Assembly: GCF_001680005.1 (NCBI RefSeq)
Contig: NC_033559.1
Coordinates: forward strand, 1,674,001-1,738,000
Direction: 5' to 3'
Source of the DNA: Plasmodium coatneyi
Taxonomy: Eukaryota > Apicomplexa > Aconoidasida > Haemosporida > Plasmodiidae
Length of the DNA stretch: 64,000 nt
Made by a program: the position numbers and the translations under genes. Every line of letters begins with the position of its first letter. Position 1 is the stretch's first letter. Under the pieces are notes generated by a model that was not told the origin of the DNA, ran no database searches, and was given only the letters and a program-made list of their open reading frames with translations. Positions 34,127-45,777 of the stretch are shown in pieces.

Positions 34127-36736
34127 CTAGAAGAGCTCCGAAAAGAGCGGCACGGTGCGGACGTAGAAGTGGTTCATCTGGTACTTGCTGTGGAGGTCCC
34201 TGAGGTGGTTCTTCTGCACGTCGCTTTTCGCCTTGGCGCTGTAGTAGACGTCTTCATACATGGATTTGAGGTGCAAATTATACGCAGCGCAAACCCTAAT
34301 ATTGTGAGAAACGATAAGGTAGCAAATTTTAAAAAGTAAATCCAGCATAAATATAAAAGCGACTCCACAGTAAAACATACGGATACACTCATCTGTCCAA
34401 ATTTTCGCTCTGTGGTGCATGCAGATGAAGAGGAGCAAAAGGAAGCGGGTCAGAAGAGTTAAAACGATGAGGAGCAGATGGTTGTTCTTTAAATTGTAGT
34501 TGAGCCTGAGATTCTTAATGAAGTTATTTCCTATCATTAGCGTCGACAGGGAGGATAGTCCGTGCATGTGTTTTGTGTTTATGTAGATTAGAAGAGACGC
34601 AATCGATATGAATCCCTTGTAGTCTCCTTTGAAATTATTCCTGTTGCTAGAATCTTCACTATTGAACAGGTTCAGTTCGTCTCTTTGGAGAGCCCGACTA
34701 GGGGGAGAAGATCCCACTCCGTCAGTTACTTCTGTAAGCAAACTATTATTCAATCCGCTCATTACTTCTGCTCCCACCCCGGTGATCGCTGCGGCACCAC
34801 CGTTTATGCTCAAAAAAGGGGGCAGCTTACTCTTGCTGGTCTCGTTCATGAACGGGCGAATGATGTAGCCGATGAATTGACGCCCAGACAAGGAACACAA
34901 AAAGACGTATATATTCCTAATGATCTTGAAGGAGGGAATCACTGCAAAGAGGAGATAAAAGTAAGGAGCGTACTTCTCTGATTTGTTCAGGTTCCTAAGG
35001 AAAATTTCAAAAATGTTGTTATAGACGAGCAGGAGGAGGAAGAGAAAGTCAGAGGTGCATTTTACGAATATGAAAAGGGTAAAAAATAGGACCTCCAGTA
35101 TGCTCGATAGAAACACAGAACACAAGAATGATATGACTGAGTTGCCAAGGATTATTAAAAAGGATACAATAAACATGATGTGATTATGTTCGAACAGTTT
35201 GTAATACATGTCTGACTGTGTAAGAATTATTTTCAACCCGTGGATATCTATCTTTGTGTAGAAGAAGTATATTACTATTGATGTTGCTATTTTTCCCAGG
35301 CAGTACGTTATATAAGGGATGATCAGACGAATCTGGTTCAGGTAGGAGACCTTGAGACTGTCGTCCAAGTAGCAGTGGTACCTTTCATTGTTCGATACAT
35401 TCGTATACATTAGTTTGTTCATGGTAAACTTCTTCCCGATTTTGTTCTTCCTCACGTTTAATTTGCGGAAAGTGGCCACTTGATTTTCCACCAGGTGCTC
35501 AAAATATTCACACAGGTTTGGGTAGATTGAAGCATGGCCACTCCCGCTGATCTGTTCACCGTCCTGCTTGGCATCAGCAACGGTAGTGACTTTCTTATTC
35601 CTCGAAGGGTGAATCTGCCCCGCCAATGTGTCCACCTCGTTCCTGATCGACTGCACTGATCTGATATCCAAGGAGTTGTTGCACCCCACGGTGCTCAACG
35701 AAACAATGGATCTTTTCTTCAGAACCCCCCCCGAGGGGCGATTCAACAAGTTAGGCTTATTCCCACCAGGGGAACCATACGGAATGAGAGTGCCATCGTC
35801 CGACTTGCTGGTGTTGTTATTACTGTTCGTATGTTTGGTGATTGCCACTGTATGTCCCACTCGACCGCCACTATCCGTGTGGTCTATATTTCGACGTAGC
35901 CTCTCGAAAATCAAATTGCAGTGCTTTATAGTAAGGCACTTGATCGGGATGAAGCACACGTTCTTAATTAAAAGGGGTTGGAAATGCACATTCGAAACGT
36001 AGGAGGCGAGGAAGTAAAAGCGTAAAATCATAAAAGGAATGTCTACCAGAATGATCCCAACCACAGCAGCATGCTTTTTGCAAAAGTAAATATCCCCGAG
36101 GTCTAAATTTTTTCTGCTTTTTTCTGTCACGAGGGAAATAATCGGAAAGGAATAGGCATTCAAGTAGAGGGAGAACGAAATTAAGACCCCTCCAATTATT
36201 TTAATCCAAAAATTGGTGTTTTTAACAATGTACGAAAGCTTGACCAGAGTGAAGAGCAACTCGAAAATGTCAAAGAGGTCTATAACAACGTGGAGGATTA
36301 AATTGTTGTGGAAAATATGTTCATTCGTTATGGTCATTTCATCTGGGTAGAGTTGCTTGTAGGACTTCACAGACAGAGCCGTGTATATGAGCGTGCTCAA
36401 ACTGAGGAGAGCAAAGATGACGCACTTGTTATAATAATCTGTGTTTGTTTCTTCCGAATAGGCATTTTCGTTGAAGGCGAAAAAGTACATAAAAATGACT
36501 TTGAAGGAGATGGAGTAGACGTAGAGGATCCAGCAGTTGCCTCCCTTCACAGCCGCAAAGGATTGGGAGTTGTTGAAGCAGAAGTGGATGAAAATGTATA
36601 TGTCGAAGGTGCCGAGCAGGAGGATGAACTTGTTATACTCGAAGAGGATGTAGTACAGCCCCAGCTGCTGCACGATGAAGGTCATCAGGTTGAAGAAGAA
36701 GGAGATACGCCACCCGTTCAGGATTTTGGTGATCAT
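34127..36736 (-). CDS. Polytopic membrane protein, paralogue A (unknown function)
   Basis: Single exon. The open frame starts at 36964, but the region before ATG 36736 is low-complexity and the paralogue begins with a membrane segment directly, so I start at 36736 (MITKILNGWRISFFFNL), giving 869 residues. About 13 membrane segments are visible, split by a long hydrophilic loop near residues 300-440 carrying Ser/Asn-rich sequence and by a second loop near 660-720. Close to the C-terminus lies IGNNFIKNLRLN, echoed by IGKNLIKNTRVD in the gene at 39848-42939. That and similar segment order show common ancestry. No transporter signature is recognised, so the substrate is unknown. Confidence 0.85.
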   Translation of the reverse strand: MITKILNGWRISFFFNLMTFIVQQLGLYYILFEYNKFILLLGTFDIYIFIHFCFNNSQSFAAVKGGNCWILYVYSISFKVIFMYFFAFNENAYSEETNTDYYNKCVIFALLSLSTLIYTALSVKSYKQLYPDEMTITNEHIFHNNLILHVVIDLFDIFELLFTLVKLSYIVKNTNFWIKIIGGVLISFSLYLNAYSFPIISLVTEKSRKNLDLGDIYFCKKHAAVVGIILVDIPFMILRFYFLASYVSNVHFQPLLIKNVCFIPIKCLTIKHCNLIFERLRRNIDHTDSGGRVGHTVAITKHTNSNNNTSKSDDGTLIPYGSPGGNKPNLLNRPSGGVLKKRSIVSLSTVGCNNSLDIRSVQSIRNEVDTLAGQIHPSRNKKVTTVADAKQDGEQISGSGHASIYPNLCEYFEHLVENQVATFRKLNVRKNKIGKKFTMNKLMYTNVSNNERYHCYLDDSLKVSYLNQIRLIIPYITYCLGKIATSIVIYFFYTKIDIHGLKIILTQSDMYYKLFEHNHIMFIVSFLIILGNSVISFLCSVFLSSILEVLFFTLFIFVKCTSDFLFLLLLVYNNIFEIFLRNLNKSEKYAPYFYLLFAVIPSFKIIRNIYVFLCSLSGRQFIGYIIRPFMNETSKSKLPPFLSINGGAAAITGVGAEVMSGLNNSLLTEVTDGVGSSPPSRALQRDELNLFNSEDSSNRNNFKGDYKGFISIASLLIYINTKHMHGLSSLSTLMIGNNFIKNLRLNYNLKNNHLLLIVLTLLTRFLLLLFICMHHRAKIWTDECIRMFYCGVAFIFMLDLLFKICYLIVSHNIRVCAAYNLHLKSMYEDVYYSAKAKSDVQKNHLRDLHSKYQMNHFYVRTVPLFSELF

Positions 36737-37140
36737 TTTGGGGGGAGCGGTGAAGACGTTACGAAGGGACAAAGTTACCAAATGCCAAGTTACGAAGCTA
36801 CCATGTAGCGAAAAAAATTCTGACCGGCAAGGTAAAAATGACCAAAAAGTGGGGCACAAAAAAAAAATCACACACAAGGTATACACAAGGTATAGTATAT
36901 ACAAGTTACACACAAGGTACACACGAGGTAAGCACAAAGGATGCCGTCCAACTCTGCGCGGCAACCACTATGGTGATCAAACAAGAAATGGAACACATGA
37001 ACAGACAATTTTGCAGGTAAGTCTGAATATATCCCCCCTAATATCTTTAAGAACAACCAACTGTTTTGCAACAAATCTGTAGCTAGCTAAAAATGTTCCT
37101 TGTAAAAAAAAAAAAAAAAAAAAAAAAATATGAACGTTCA

Positions 37141-37196
37141 GAATGGCAGAATGGCAGAATGGCAGAACGGCAGATCGGAAGATCGGCGGAGCGGCA
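37141..37196. repeat. 8-bp degenerate minisatellite GAATGGCA x7
   Basis: Three perfect units are followed by four degenerate ones (GAACGGCA, GATCGGAA, GATCGGCG, GAGCGGCA). Confidence 0.88.
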
Positions 37197-37808
37197 AAGC
37201 GCGCCCGCTGTGGGAAGGAACGAAACGAAATGATACACCTTGTGGGTAGGCCCGAGTGGTCATAGCTACGCCAGTGTGCATGCGTAAAAAGAAATGTGCA
37301 CTTTGCGTATGCTCATTGGATACACCTATGTGATTATTTTGGAAAAAAAATTGAGGGGTATCATCCAGATGAGTGTTGTAATTGCGTTAAATGGGATTGT
37401 GCCGCGCTTTGCAGCGAACAGGAAACGAGAAAAAAAAAAAGGACTTATCACCGTCCATACGCGACATGCCGATCTCAGATCAGCACTGTGTTTACCTTAA
37501 TGGCTTCCCATCTGGTGGTGGGGTGGTGGAAAGCAAGAAGGGGCATAGGAAAAGGTGGAAATGTAGGAAGACCCCCCATGGAAATATCTTCGCCCAGGAT
37601 ATAACGGAAGGGGGAAATTTTCACCCACTCGCCATGCACATATCACTATGTGTGTGTGGCATGCATACGTAAAGGTCAACATGTGTGTCTACCCATAAGG
37701 ACAACATTTGTGTGGCTCTCCTCAGTGATTCATCCGTTTCTGCTTTTCCGGAAGGGAAATGTTCACTCGTGCACAAATCACGCATGAATTTTGCTAATCC
37801 CCCCTTGG

Positions 37809-37810
<2 letters not shown>

Positions 37811-37845
<35 letters not shown>
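37811..37845. repeat. 35-nt poly(A) tract
   Basis: The longest pure homopolymer seen in the window, in divergent promoter DNA. Confidence 0.95.
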
Positions 37846-37846
<1 letters not shown>

Positions 37847-38162
37847 CGAAAAAAATGTGCAGACATGGAAAAAACACCATGACAAAAAATAGAGGATCCC
37901 GATTTGGAGATTAAAAGAAGAAAGTAAAAATGGAATATGGACAGAAGGAGGAATCTACGTGGATGCTCCTACAGGACATTTGTTATGGGGCCACCCCGTA
38001 GGTGCATGAAAATGTTCCTACGTGCACATACGAACGTAGTTCCCCGCGTGCACGTAATGGTATGTTCACTTCGTAGGAGGTAGAAGGGGAAAAGGAAGCC
38101 TCCGCTTCAACCGGCAGGTGAGGATCAGCCCACCAGAGCCTTCTCAATATCTGCCAGACAGT

Positions 38163-39605
38163 ATGAATAAACCCGAGCAGGGGAAAGCAGCCGGGGAGAG
38201 CGGCAAGCCTAACCCTAGCCAACAAAGCACCCTACCTAAAAAGGAGAGGCAAAAAATAAAACCAATCCAAGTCAGACGAAGCTTGAAGGACATCCTAGTG
38301 AACGAGAATCCCAGTCAGCTCATCCTTAATTATAGCGGGAGAAAAATAGGGAGCGCTTTTCCTGATGAGGATGTAAAGAAGCAGGACCTTTTAAGTGAGT
38401 CCCACACGGAAGAACCCACAAATAATGAAGACAAAAGGAAAAAAGAAAGCAACGTGGAAAGACTCTTCAGCACAGAAGCAATCGATAGCCACCAACAAAT
38501 TATGATGGACGAATTGAAAGAACTCCTAAGTAAGGAAGACTTAACAGATGAAATGAAAAATAATATTAAATCGCTCTATATAGAAGTGCAGGAAATTTAT
38601 ATGGAAATAAAAAACGACTTAAAAAAGAATTGTCCCTCATCGGAGGACATTCTAAATTTGTACCGATCTGACGACATGAACAAGAAGAGTAAAAATGCCG
38701 TTTGGCGAAAATTATGTTTTTACAAAATGCTCGGGGATCAGATGAGCGACATTCACATTTGCACCATTTCGTCCTATCGGCTAAAATATTTGAAGACCAT
38801 TTATAAGTGGTACTGTAAGAATAAGCGTCTTTTGTTTGGTCATCGCTATAGGGGGGGAGGGCCCTCCGCTAGCGGTGATGACACGACAACGGAGGACACG
38901 GCCAGTAATGTTACCACGGATGGGGATACCTCCAATGGGGATGCTGCCAAAGATGTGATCGGTGCGGAGGAAGCGATGGATGGGAGTGACCCAGTTGAGG
39001 CAGCTGCCCCCGCCGACGCAGTGACGTGTGAGGAAGGGGGAACAACCCAGATGGAAGATGGCTCATCACCGGAAAAGGGAGAAGAAAATGGGGTGAAGAA
39101 GAAAAAGGAGGGGCAAAGTGCTAGCCAAAAGGAGGACGAAAAACCGGGTGAGACAGCCCACTATGGGAGGGAAACTTCCGACCAGTTCGATGACCTTCTC
39201 ACGAGGCACATGCAAGAAATAAAGAAACCTGATCATGAGGGGGAGAAGAGAGAAGTCGATTGGAGCAACAATGAACAGGAAGAAGGGCAAAGCAAACCGA
39301 GAGATAACATCCTAGAGAGTTACATATTTCCGAATTCGCTTTTTGAAAAGGGTACACCGGAGGTGGACGTAGACAAACCAACTGACAGTGGACACAGAAG
39401 AAGTGACATCCAGTTGGACTACACCGGGGAGGAGGACCCGCTACCAACTTATATCGACACAAAGAGGATCATGGAGCTGGAGGAAGAAATAAAACGACAG
39501 AAGCTGCTAATCAAGGAGAAGGAAATCGAAATAATTAACTCTCCCATTGGGATTAAATTTAAGGACATTTTTGGGAATTTCCAGGACATTGACATAAATG
39601 AGTGA
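38163..39605 (+). CDS. Conserved-looking protein of unknown function, 480 aa
   Basis: The first ATG in the frame is at 38163. The sequence upstream stays open but has no ATG. Residues ~20-60 are basic (RQKIKPIQVRRSLKDIL). The middle has two compact helical segments (SSEDILNLYRSDDMNKKS; SDIHICTISSYRLKYLKTIY). A long acidic Gly/Asp/Glu low-complexity tract spans ~240-350. The C-terminus has a charged helix LEEEIKRQKLLIKEKEIEII and ends FKDIFGNFQDIDINE. No signal peptide or membrane segment is seen. The gene lies between two paralogous membrane-protein genes on the other strand. I do not recognise it. Confidence 0.8.
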   Translation: MNKPEQGKAAGESGKPNPSQQSTLPKKERQKIKPIQVRRSLKDILVNENPSQLILNYSGRKIGSAFPDEDVKKQDLLSESHTEEPTNNEDKRKKESNVERLFSTEAIDSHQQIMMDELKELLSKEDLTDEMKNNIKSLYIEVQEIYMEIKNDLKKNCPSSEDILNLYRSDDMNKKSKNAVWRKLCFYKMLGDQMSDIHICTISSYRLKYLKTIYKWYCKNKRLLFGHRYRGGGPSASGDDTTTEDTASNVTTDGDTSNGDAAKDVIGAEEAMDGSDPVEAAAPADAVTCEEGGTTQMEDGSSPEKGEENGVKKKKEGQSASQKEDEKPGETAHYGRETSDQFDDLLTRHMQEIKKPDHEGEKREVDWSNNEQEEGQSKPRDNILESYIFPNSLFEKGTPEVDVDKPTDSGHRRSDIQLDYTGEEDPLPTYIDTKRIMELEEEIKRQKLLIKEKEIEIINSPIGIKFKDIFGNFQDIDINE

Positions 39606-39847
39606 ACAGATCTGGCGATGTGTCTAGAGGGGGTAGGACCCAATTGACATGCGTACAGGGTAGAAGTTATATGCAGCTTATCAGCTTAGCCCTTTTTGAA
39701 GGCGTGTTCAGTATTAGTCGTGGCAAACACGCAGAAGAAATGACCACGTCAGCAGCGTATCCACATGCACACAATAATATGGATATTAACATGGTTATAT
39801 GAACGTGCATATGTTTACCCACGGGGGTACCCTCTCTAGGAGGCGAA

Positions 39848-42800
39848 TCAAAAGTAGTTAAGACAGTTCTCAAACAGGACTGTATAATCGTAGGAATATT
39901 TTTCGTACACGCTGGGGTGTACTGTCGCCTCGTGGATGGCGTCTTTTTCTTTCTGACTTTTGGATATGGCGGCCCCTTTATCCTGTCGTTCGTTTCCTGA
40001 GGGGAAATTTTGGAAAGGGGGGATTTGCAAGGACAGGCGTGATGCACGAATGGCAACGTAGTGACGTAAACAGCGGTATGAAACGCTGCAGTCGCTTTGC
40101 TGCTTTGCTGCTTTGCACTCCATTTGTTGACGCCGTACTGGAGGCCCTGCTGAGGTCCAAAAACAGCGCCTGCGTGAAGATGCTGTCCATAGCCACGTCC
40201 CGGTCCACCTTGGAAAGAATTAAATACAAAACAGACAAAAGAACATTCACAAAAAAAATAAACATAAGGAAGGAAATATTTATTGCGTCCTCCCTGAGTG
40301 CAAGAAAGCACGAAAAAAAGTAAAGAACCAACTTAATGGCAATTTCCTTTAGGTGACAAAAAAATAAAAAATTATCCACTCGTGTATTTTTTATTAAATT
40401 TTTGCCGATGATAATTCTGTTAAGCATAATGGGTCCCTTCATGTGTTTACTCAGTTTGAGGATAAAAGAGGAGACCACTGAGATGGGTGTTAGGACTTCT
40501 TCGTCCGTTTGGGTGGTGTGTCCTGCGGTTTTGGTCGCTTCGTTTGGCGGGCGCGTTTTTACTCGTCTTCGGTAGGTGATGTACTTGCGCCCGAGCAGCA
40601 TGTAGATGAACATGTAGGTGTCGGCCAGGAAGAGGTACGCCTAAGGTGTAGTAACAACGGTGTGGTGTAATAACGGTGTGTGATCTTTTCTGAGGAGGTG
40701 TTTTCACCAATTTTCCTCATTTAATGTTGCACACATAATCAATTACCGCCTACCAGGTAGCCAAACAGGATGAGAACCACCAGCGTGTTCTTGTTCTTAT
40801 TAAAGTAGTCCAGCATGTCGTAGGAGGGGTTATATTTGGACATGATGAGGAGGACGAAAAAGAAAGACAACAGATTAAAGAAATACATCAGGGACATGAA
40901 AATCCCATCGAACAGGGAACAGGTAAATACGTATAAAAGGAGGGAGAAAAATGAATACGCAAAAATGATGAAGGAATTTATTCTGAGAATCCAGCAGGAC
41001 TTGATCGCGTCGATATTCCATAGGTAAGTCAATTCATACAAATGGTGGTTCAGGTCCTGGTCGAAGTCCATTGTGTAGGTGACGACGAGGATACCAATTT
41101 TTGTTGCTATGAGTAGGAAGAAGAAGAGGAAGATGAGGGAGTAGCCCATGGAGTTCTTCTCTATTTGGTCCACATAACAGGACATGTACCTTCTGAACTT
41201 CACCCCGTTGTACTTTAAATAGTAAAAATAGAATTTTGGTCTAATTTTATCGTAACGTAGTGTGTCAATGCGGTTGTAGTTAGCGTTTTTAAAAACGTTT
41301 ATGTTTATTGTGTCGATAGACATGTAGCTCCTGCTTAGGAGGTATGTGTTCACGTGGCTTTCCTTGAACTGCAGGCTGGCCGATGGGTTGTGCGTCCACT
41401 GATTCGGGCGTTCCTCTGAATGGTTCACTTCACACTCTTTGGTGGAGATGTCCCCCTGGTTGGTGTGGCTCCCCCCGTGGGATGACCTTTCCCTGCGATT
41501 CTTCCCCCCCCTGCGGCGGTTGTAAAATTTGGACTTTCGGTAGATGCGCGACCCGTGGATGATGGCAAAGCAGAGGTTCTTAATGATGAAGAGAGGGGAA
41601 CCTACGAAAGGGTTAGGAAGACGATCAACGGGGTGTTGCAGCAATTTCGTTGGGACGTGTTCAAAGGGGTGCAACCACGCACGTCCGTTCGTTGGTGATG
41701 TAACTTACACGCGGTGGCCGAGAAGACCAGGTAAAGAAACAGACGCGCCGTGAAGAGAGAAACGTCGGTGAAGAAGAAGCTGTATATGCTGATGTACTTG
41801 AGGCAGGACATGGCGTCCCCCCCGACCTTCGACCTGGGGAGGAAGGACTCAGTGGACGCCAAACTGGGGGAAGGAAGGGAAAACGGAGGAGTTCCCCCCG
41901 TTAACGCCCTACTAATGGAATGCTTCCCTTCCAATTGGGGAGGTCCGTCTAAAGAGGTACTCTTTTTGAAAACAGTCCCATGAAGATGGTTCGCATAATT
42001 GTCTTTCCCTCCTCCCCCGTTGTGAACCTTCCGATTGCTGCTCCACCTTCGCAGCGTCGCATCATGGGTGTAGCTGTGCAGCAAATGTGGTCCACTAGAG
42101 GGGTGGTTTGGTACATGTCCACCCCCTTTAGCAGACAGCTTCCACCTTTTATTACTCTCGTAGGAAAAGCTTGGCAGTGAGTACGCATGTATGGCAATAT
42201 TCACGCAGAGCAGCACACCAAAAAGGATGAAGACGCCTTGGTAAACATGCAGGCAGAAGGAATAAAATTGGATAAGACTGTTCCGATTGATGGACGCACG
42301 GACAAACAAGTCAGGGTTAGTAAAAAGAGATAACTCCTCTACCACACGGAAGTGGTAAAGGAAAAAATGCAAATGAGCACAATAGAAAAAATCAGCTATG
42401 TCTATAAAGTCAATAGACACGTGGGTTATTATGAGGAGACAAAAAAAAATCTCCAGATTGATGAAGCGAACTTTGAGCAGATCAAAGTCGGTGACGAAAA
42501 AGAACAGAATGTAGACGAGTATGGAGAGGAGGATGGTAGAGCTGATGACGTGGATGCTCTCTGCGTAGGTGTCCAGTTGTATGGGTAACGGTAGGGCGGA
42601 CAACAGGGTAGACGACAGGGCTGACGAAAGGGTAGACGGCAGGGCTGATCGTGGGGATGGCCCTCCTTGATCTACCTCCCCATGGTGGCTAATGAGGGCC
42701 CTTGGAAGTGAGACGTAATATATTACCGTCATTTTAGCCACAACACTGTAGACGTAAATCATATACATGTGTGTGTTGTTGGCGGATCTGACTTGTAGGT

Positions 42801-42939
42801 AGAGGAAGATGGAGAGCAGCCCAGCATCTAACAGGAATACTAGCATTTTGCTCGTCATCAGTTGCCACGATAGAAGACCCTCCTGGGTGGCTATGGCTGC
42901 CAGAAGCAGCAGCTTCAGCAGGAACATTGCGCGCCTCAT
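39848..42939 (-). CDS. Polytopic membrane protein, paralogue B (unknown function), four exons
   Basis: Exons on the minus strand: 42939-41709, 41601-40754, 40640-40139 and 39996-39848, with phases 1, 0 and 1 that all match; total 909 residues. Splice sites include GCGT|GTAAGT with TTTCGTAG|GT, CTG|GTAGGC with CCTTAG|GCG, and A|GTACGG with a pyrimidine-rich TTTCCCCTCAG|GA. The start MRRAMFLLKLLLLAAIA is a membrane segment. Ten or more further segments follow, with a hydrophilic loop near residues 270-380 and another near 425-500. The tail has IGKNLIKNTRVD then a membrane pair and ends LFENCLNYF. It parallels the protein at 34127-36736 in segment order, loop placement and C-terminal motif. The last exon is newly proposed here, so its boundaries carry some doubt. 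Confidence 0.8.
40094..40117. repeat. 8-bp repeat GCTTTGCT x3 inside intron
   Basis: Two perfect and one near-perfect unit in the third intron of the paralogue B gene. Confidence 0.8.
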
Positions 42940-44620
42940 GGGGCGTATTCAACGGGGCGTCTGATTATACGAAGCGATTTATATAGGCGATGTTATTTGT
43001 GTAGGAGAAGCGGTGCAATGCACTCGAATGATGTTATTTTTCACTACCTTGAATGTTCCATTTTTTTTTTTTTTTTTTTTTTTTTTCGATTATTCCGACC
43101 CGGATGATACTAACAAAATGATGGGTGCGAAGCAAGACGATCCACCGGACGGGGCGCTTTTTTAAAACGTCCCACTTGAAGCGCTTCCATGCTGAACTAC
43201 CTCTAGCCATCTTCCCGAATGGAAAATGTTAAGAAAAGGTGTACCCTCTTTGGACGAGCGAACCTTTATCGTGTGTATTAGCTAGCTGTGACTATCAAAC
43301 GGGTCACCATGCACCTTAACGTGTGTACGTACATAGTGCGGGGGTGAGAGGAACTGCTCCCTTTTCATGGGAAGTACCTCCCAGCATTGTGGCTCCAAAA
43401 ATTGTTGCAGAGGGGGAGCAGAAAACCGTATGAAGGAATGTTTGGTGAATTTTCCTCCAACTGGTGCACAGGTAGGAGTACACAGCTGACCAGGGGAGCG
43501 ATATTCCAACATAGGGGATACGAACATACCCGTTCATCCAACCTTGCAGTGACATCAATGGGGAGAAAAAAAATGCGAATATAATTTAGCGTTCCTTCGG
43601 TGGTTTCCACGATTGGCATGTTTATTTGTATCCCCACATGGGGAGAAAAACCACAAAAAAAAAAATAAAAAAGAGGAAGGGAAAAATATATGCATACCCT
43701 CACCATGTAGAAGCCGAATGTGTGCACTACGGCAAAAAAAAAAAAAAAAAAAAGCACTAGCAGGAGCAGCGGGAGTGTAGCGTTGATTGACTGGAAGAGC
43801 TTTAGAATACTCCCGCGTGCATACAAAAATGATCACGTGTATTTTATTGTGCCCCCCACCTGCTGGGCGAAATTTCGTGTATCGTTTGAACTCCTTGTGG
43901 TGATGCAGCTAAGGTCGTTCAGCGGGAGTTAAATTGGCATGTTGGGAGAAGGTTATCCTTTTTTTTTTTTTACTTCAGGTTCGCTCCAGAGAAAAAAAAA
44001 AAAAAAAAATGGGAAAAACGAAAAAAAAGGGAAGCAGCAAAGAGGAAGTAGTTAAAATGAAACAGTACTCCTCAGCAACCCGTTAAAAAAAAGCAACGAA
44101 CAATAGCTAACTCTCGCAGGGTGAGGCGAAACGGAAGAGAAACGCTCCTCCCCCCACCTGTGGTCACGTCCCCCGTTTAGCTACGTTGTTACACCGTGAA
44201 GGTAATCTCTTTTAGCGTAGTTGGGTTGGAGTTGCATGAGTATTCCTTACGTACCCCGTAGGGTAAGTGTGTTTAGTTGGCCATTTTTTTGGGTGGGGAA
44301 AACCGCCTAAGGTGTACGTGTATGTGGGGAGAAAGCGCGTGACGTGGCATGCCAGGTGGGTAGGCTGGCCTGAAATTACCTGATCAAACATATCACAGTT
44401 GGTTTATTTTATTATTTTTTTTTTTCCCCCTTTAGTCGCGAATCAGCCGAGGAAGCTTCGCGTGAGATCCGTGAGAAGGACACCCCGTTGTATGCACACC
44501 GGGCGGGTATGCGAAAGGGAGCTCCATCAGTCATAGCAACGTCATAAGTGGTATAGCAGAGAAGCGGTGGGTTGATCCAACGCATATATAAGCATCGCTG
44601 TGCAGACCGCTTTACACACC
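42940..44620. other. Divergent intergenic region upstream of ATP synthase alpha
   Basis: About 1.7 kb with T26 near 43061-43086, A17 around 43734-43752, T12 around 43960 and A18 around 43992-44009. Short open frames near 43365-43826 on the minus strand are Phe-rich shadows of these runs. No gene is supported. Confidence 0.55.
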
Positions 44621-45745
44621 ATGCAGAGAGCAAGTAAGATGCGCCTGCTAGGGCAGCAGCTAAGGAGGAGGGTGAACTGGAGCAGCGTCACAGTATTGCC
44701 ATACTCGACAAAAATAAGCCCAGTGGAAATTTCCAAAATATTGGAGAAGAAATTTGAAAACTTCGATTTTAAGACGTCCGCAAATGAAGTGGGATACGTG
44801 TTAAGTGTGGGGGATGGTATATGCAGAGCCTTCGGGTTGAATAATGTGAAGTCGTCTGAGTTGCTTGAAATCCACAATAGTGATGCGTCTACAGGGGGAG
44901 GTGCTTCAAGCATCACCTACGGAATGGCAACGAACCTGGAATACGATAACGTTGGAGTGGTTATTTTTGGAAACGACAGAAACATAAAGGAAGGTGATAT
45001 AATAAAACGAACTAACAGAATTATCGACGTGAGTGTTGGTCCTGAGTTGTTAGGTCGAGTGGTGGACGGGTTGGGAAAGGAGATTGACGGAGGGAAGCCC
45101 ATCCAAACGAATGAAAAAAGGAAGATTGAAATAAAGGCACCAGGGATTATTGCACGTAAGAGTGTAAACGAGTCCATTATAACGGGAATTAAGTGCATAG
45201 ACAGTTTAGTCCCCATCGGTAGAGGACAGAGAGAGTTAATTATAGGAGACAGACAAACAGGAAAGACAGCCATAGCAGTAGACACGATAATTCACCAGAA
45301 GAATATTAACGAACAGGTGCCAGACAGTGAAAAGGTCTACTGTGTTTATGTTGCCATTGGACAGAAAAAGAGCAACATTGCAAAGTTGGTAAATCTTCTG
45401 AAAAAGTACGATGCGTTGAAATATACCATTATTGTAAATTCGAGTGCATCGGATGCATCTCCGTTGCAGTTTTTGGCTCCCTACACAGGTTGTGCTATGG
45501 CAGAATATTTTCGAGACAATGGAAAGCATGCGTTAATTATTTTCGACGATTTGAGTAAGCAGGCAGTTGCTTATAGACAGTTGTCCCTGCTTCTGAGGAG
45601 ACCCCCAGGGAGAGAAGCCTATCCAGGGGATATCTTTTACATCCACTCGAAGCTCCTGGAGAGATCATCTAAACTGAACGACAAGCTGAAAGGGGGAAGT
45701 CTCACTGCTCTCCCAATCATAGAGACGCTAAACAACGATGTGTCT

Positions 45746-45777
<32 letters not shown>

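Larger units (their letters stand above)
36737..38162. other. Divergent intergenic region
   Basis: Holds the promoters of the membrane protein (-) and of the unknown gene (+). A24 at 37105-37128, an 8-bp-period repeat at 37141-37196, ACACAAGGTAT-type repeats near 36874-36930 and A35 at 37811-37845. No gene is seen. Confidence 0.6.

Noticed and set aside
36308..36808. Acidic 166-residue plus-strand frame
   Set aside because: It is antisense to the first exonic region of membrane paralogue A.
43365..43826. Possible small membrane protein on the minus strand
   Set aside because: Hydrophobicity comes from T/A homopolymers; no conserved motif or plausible splice partners.
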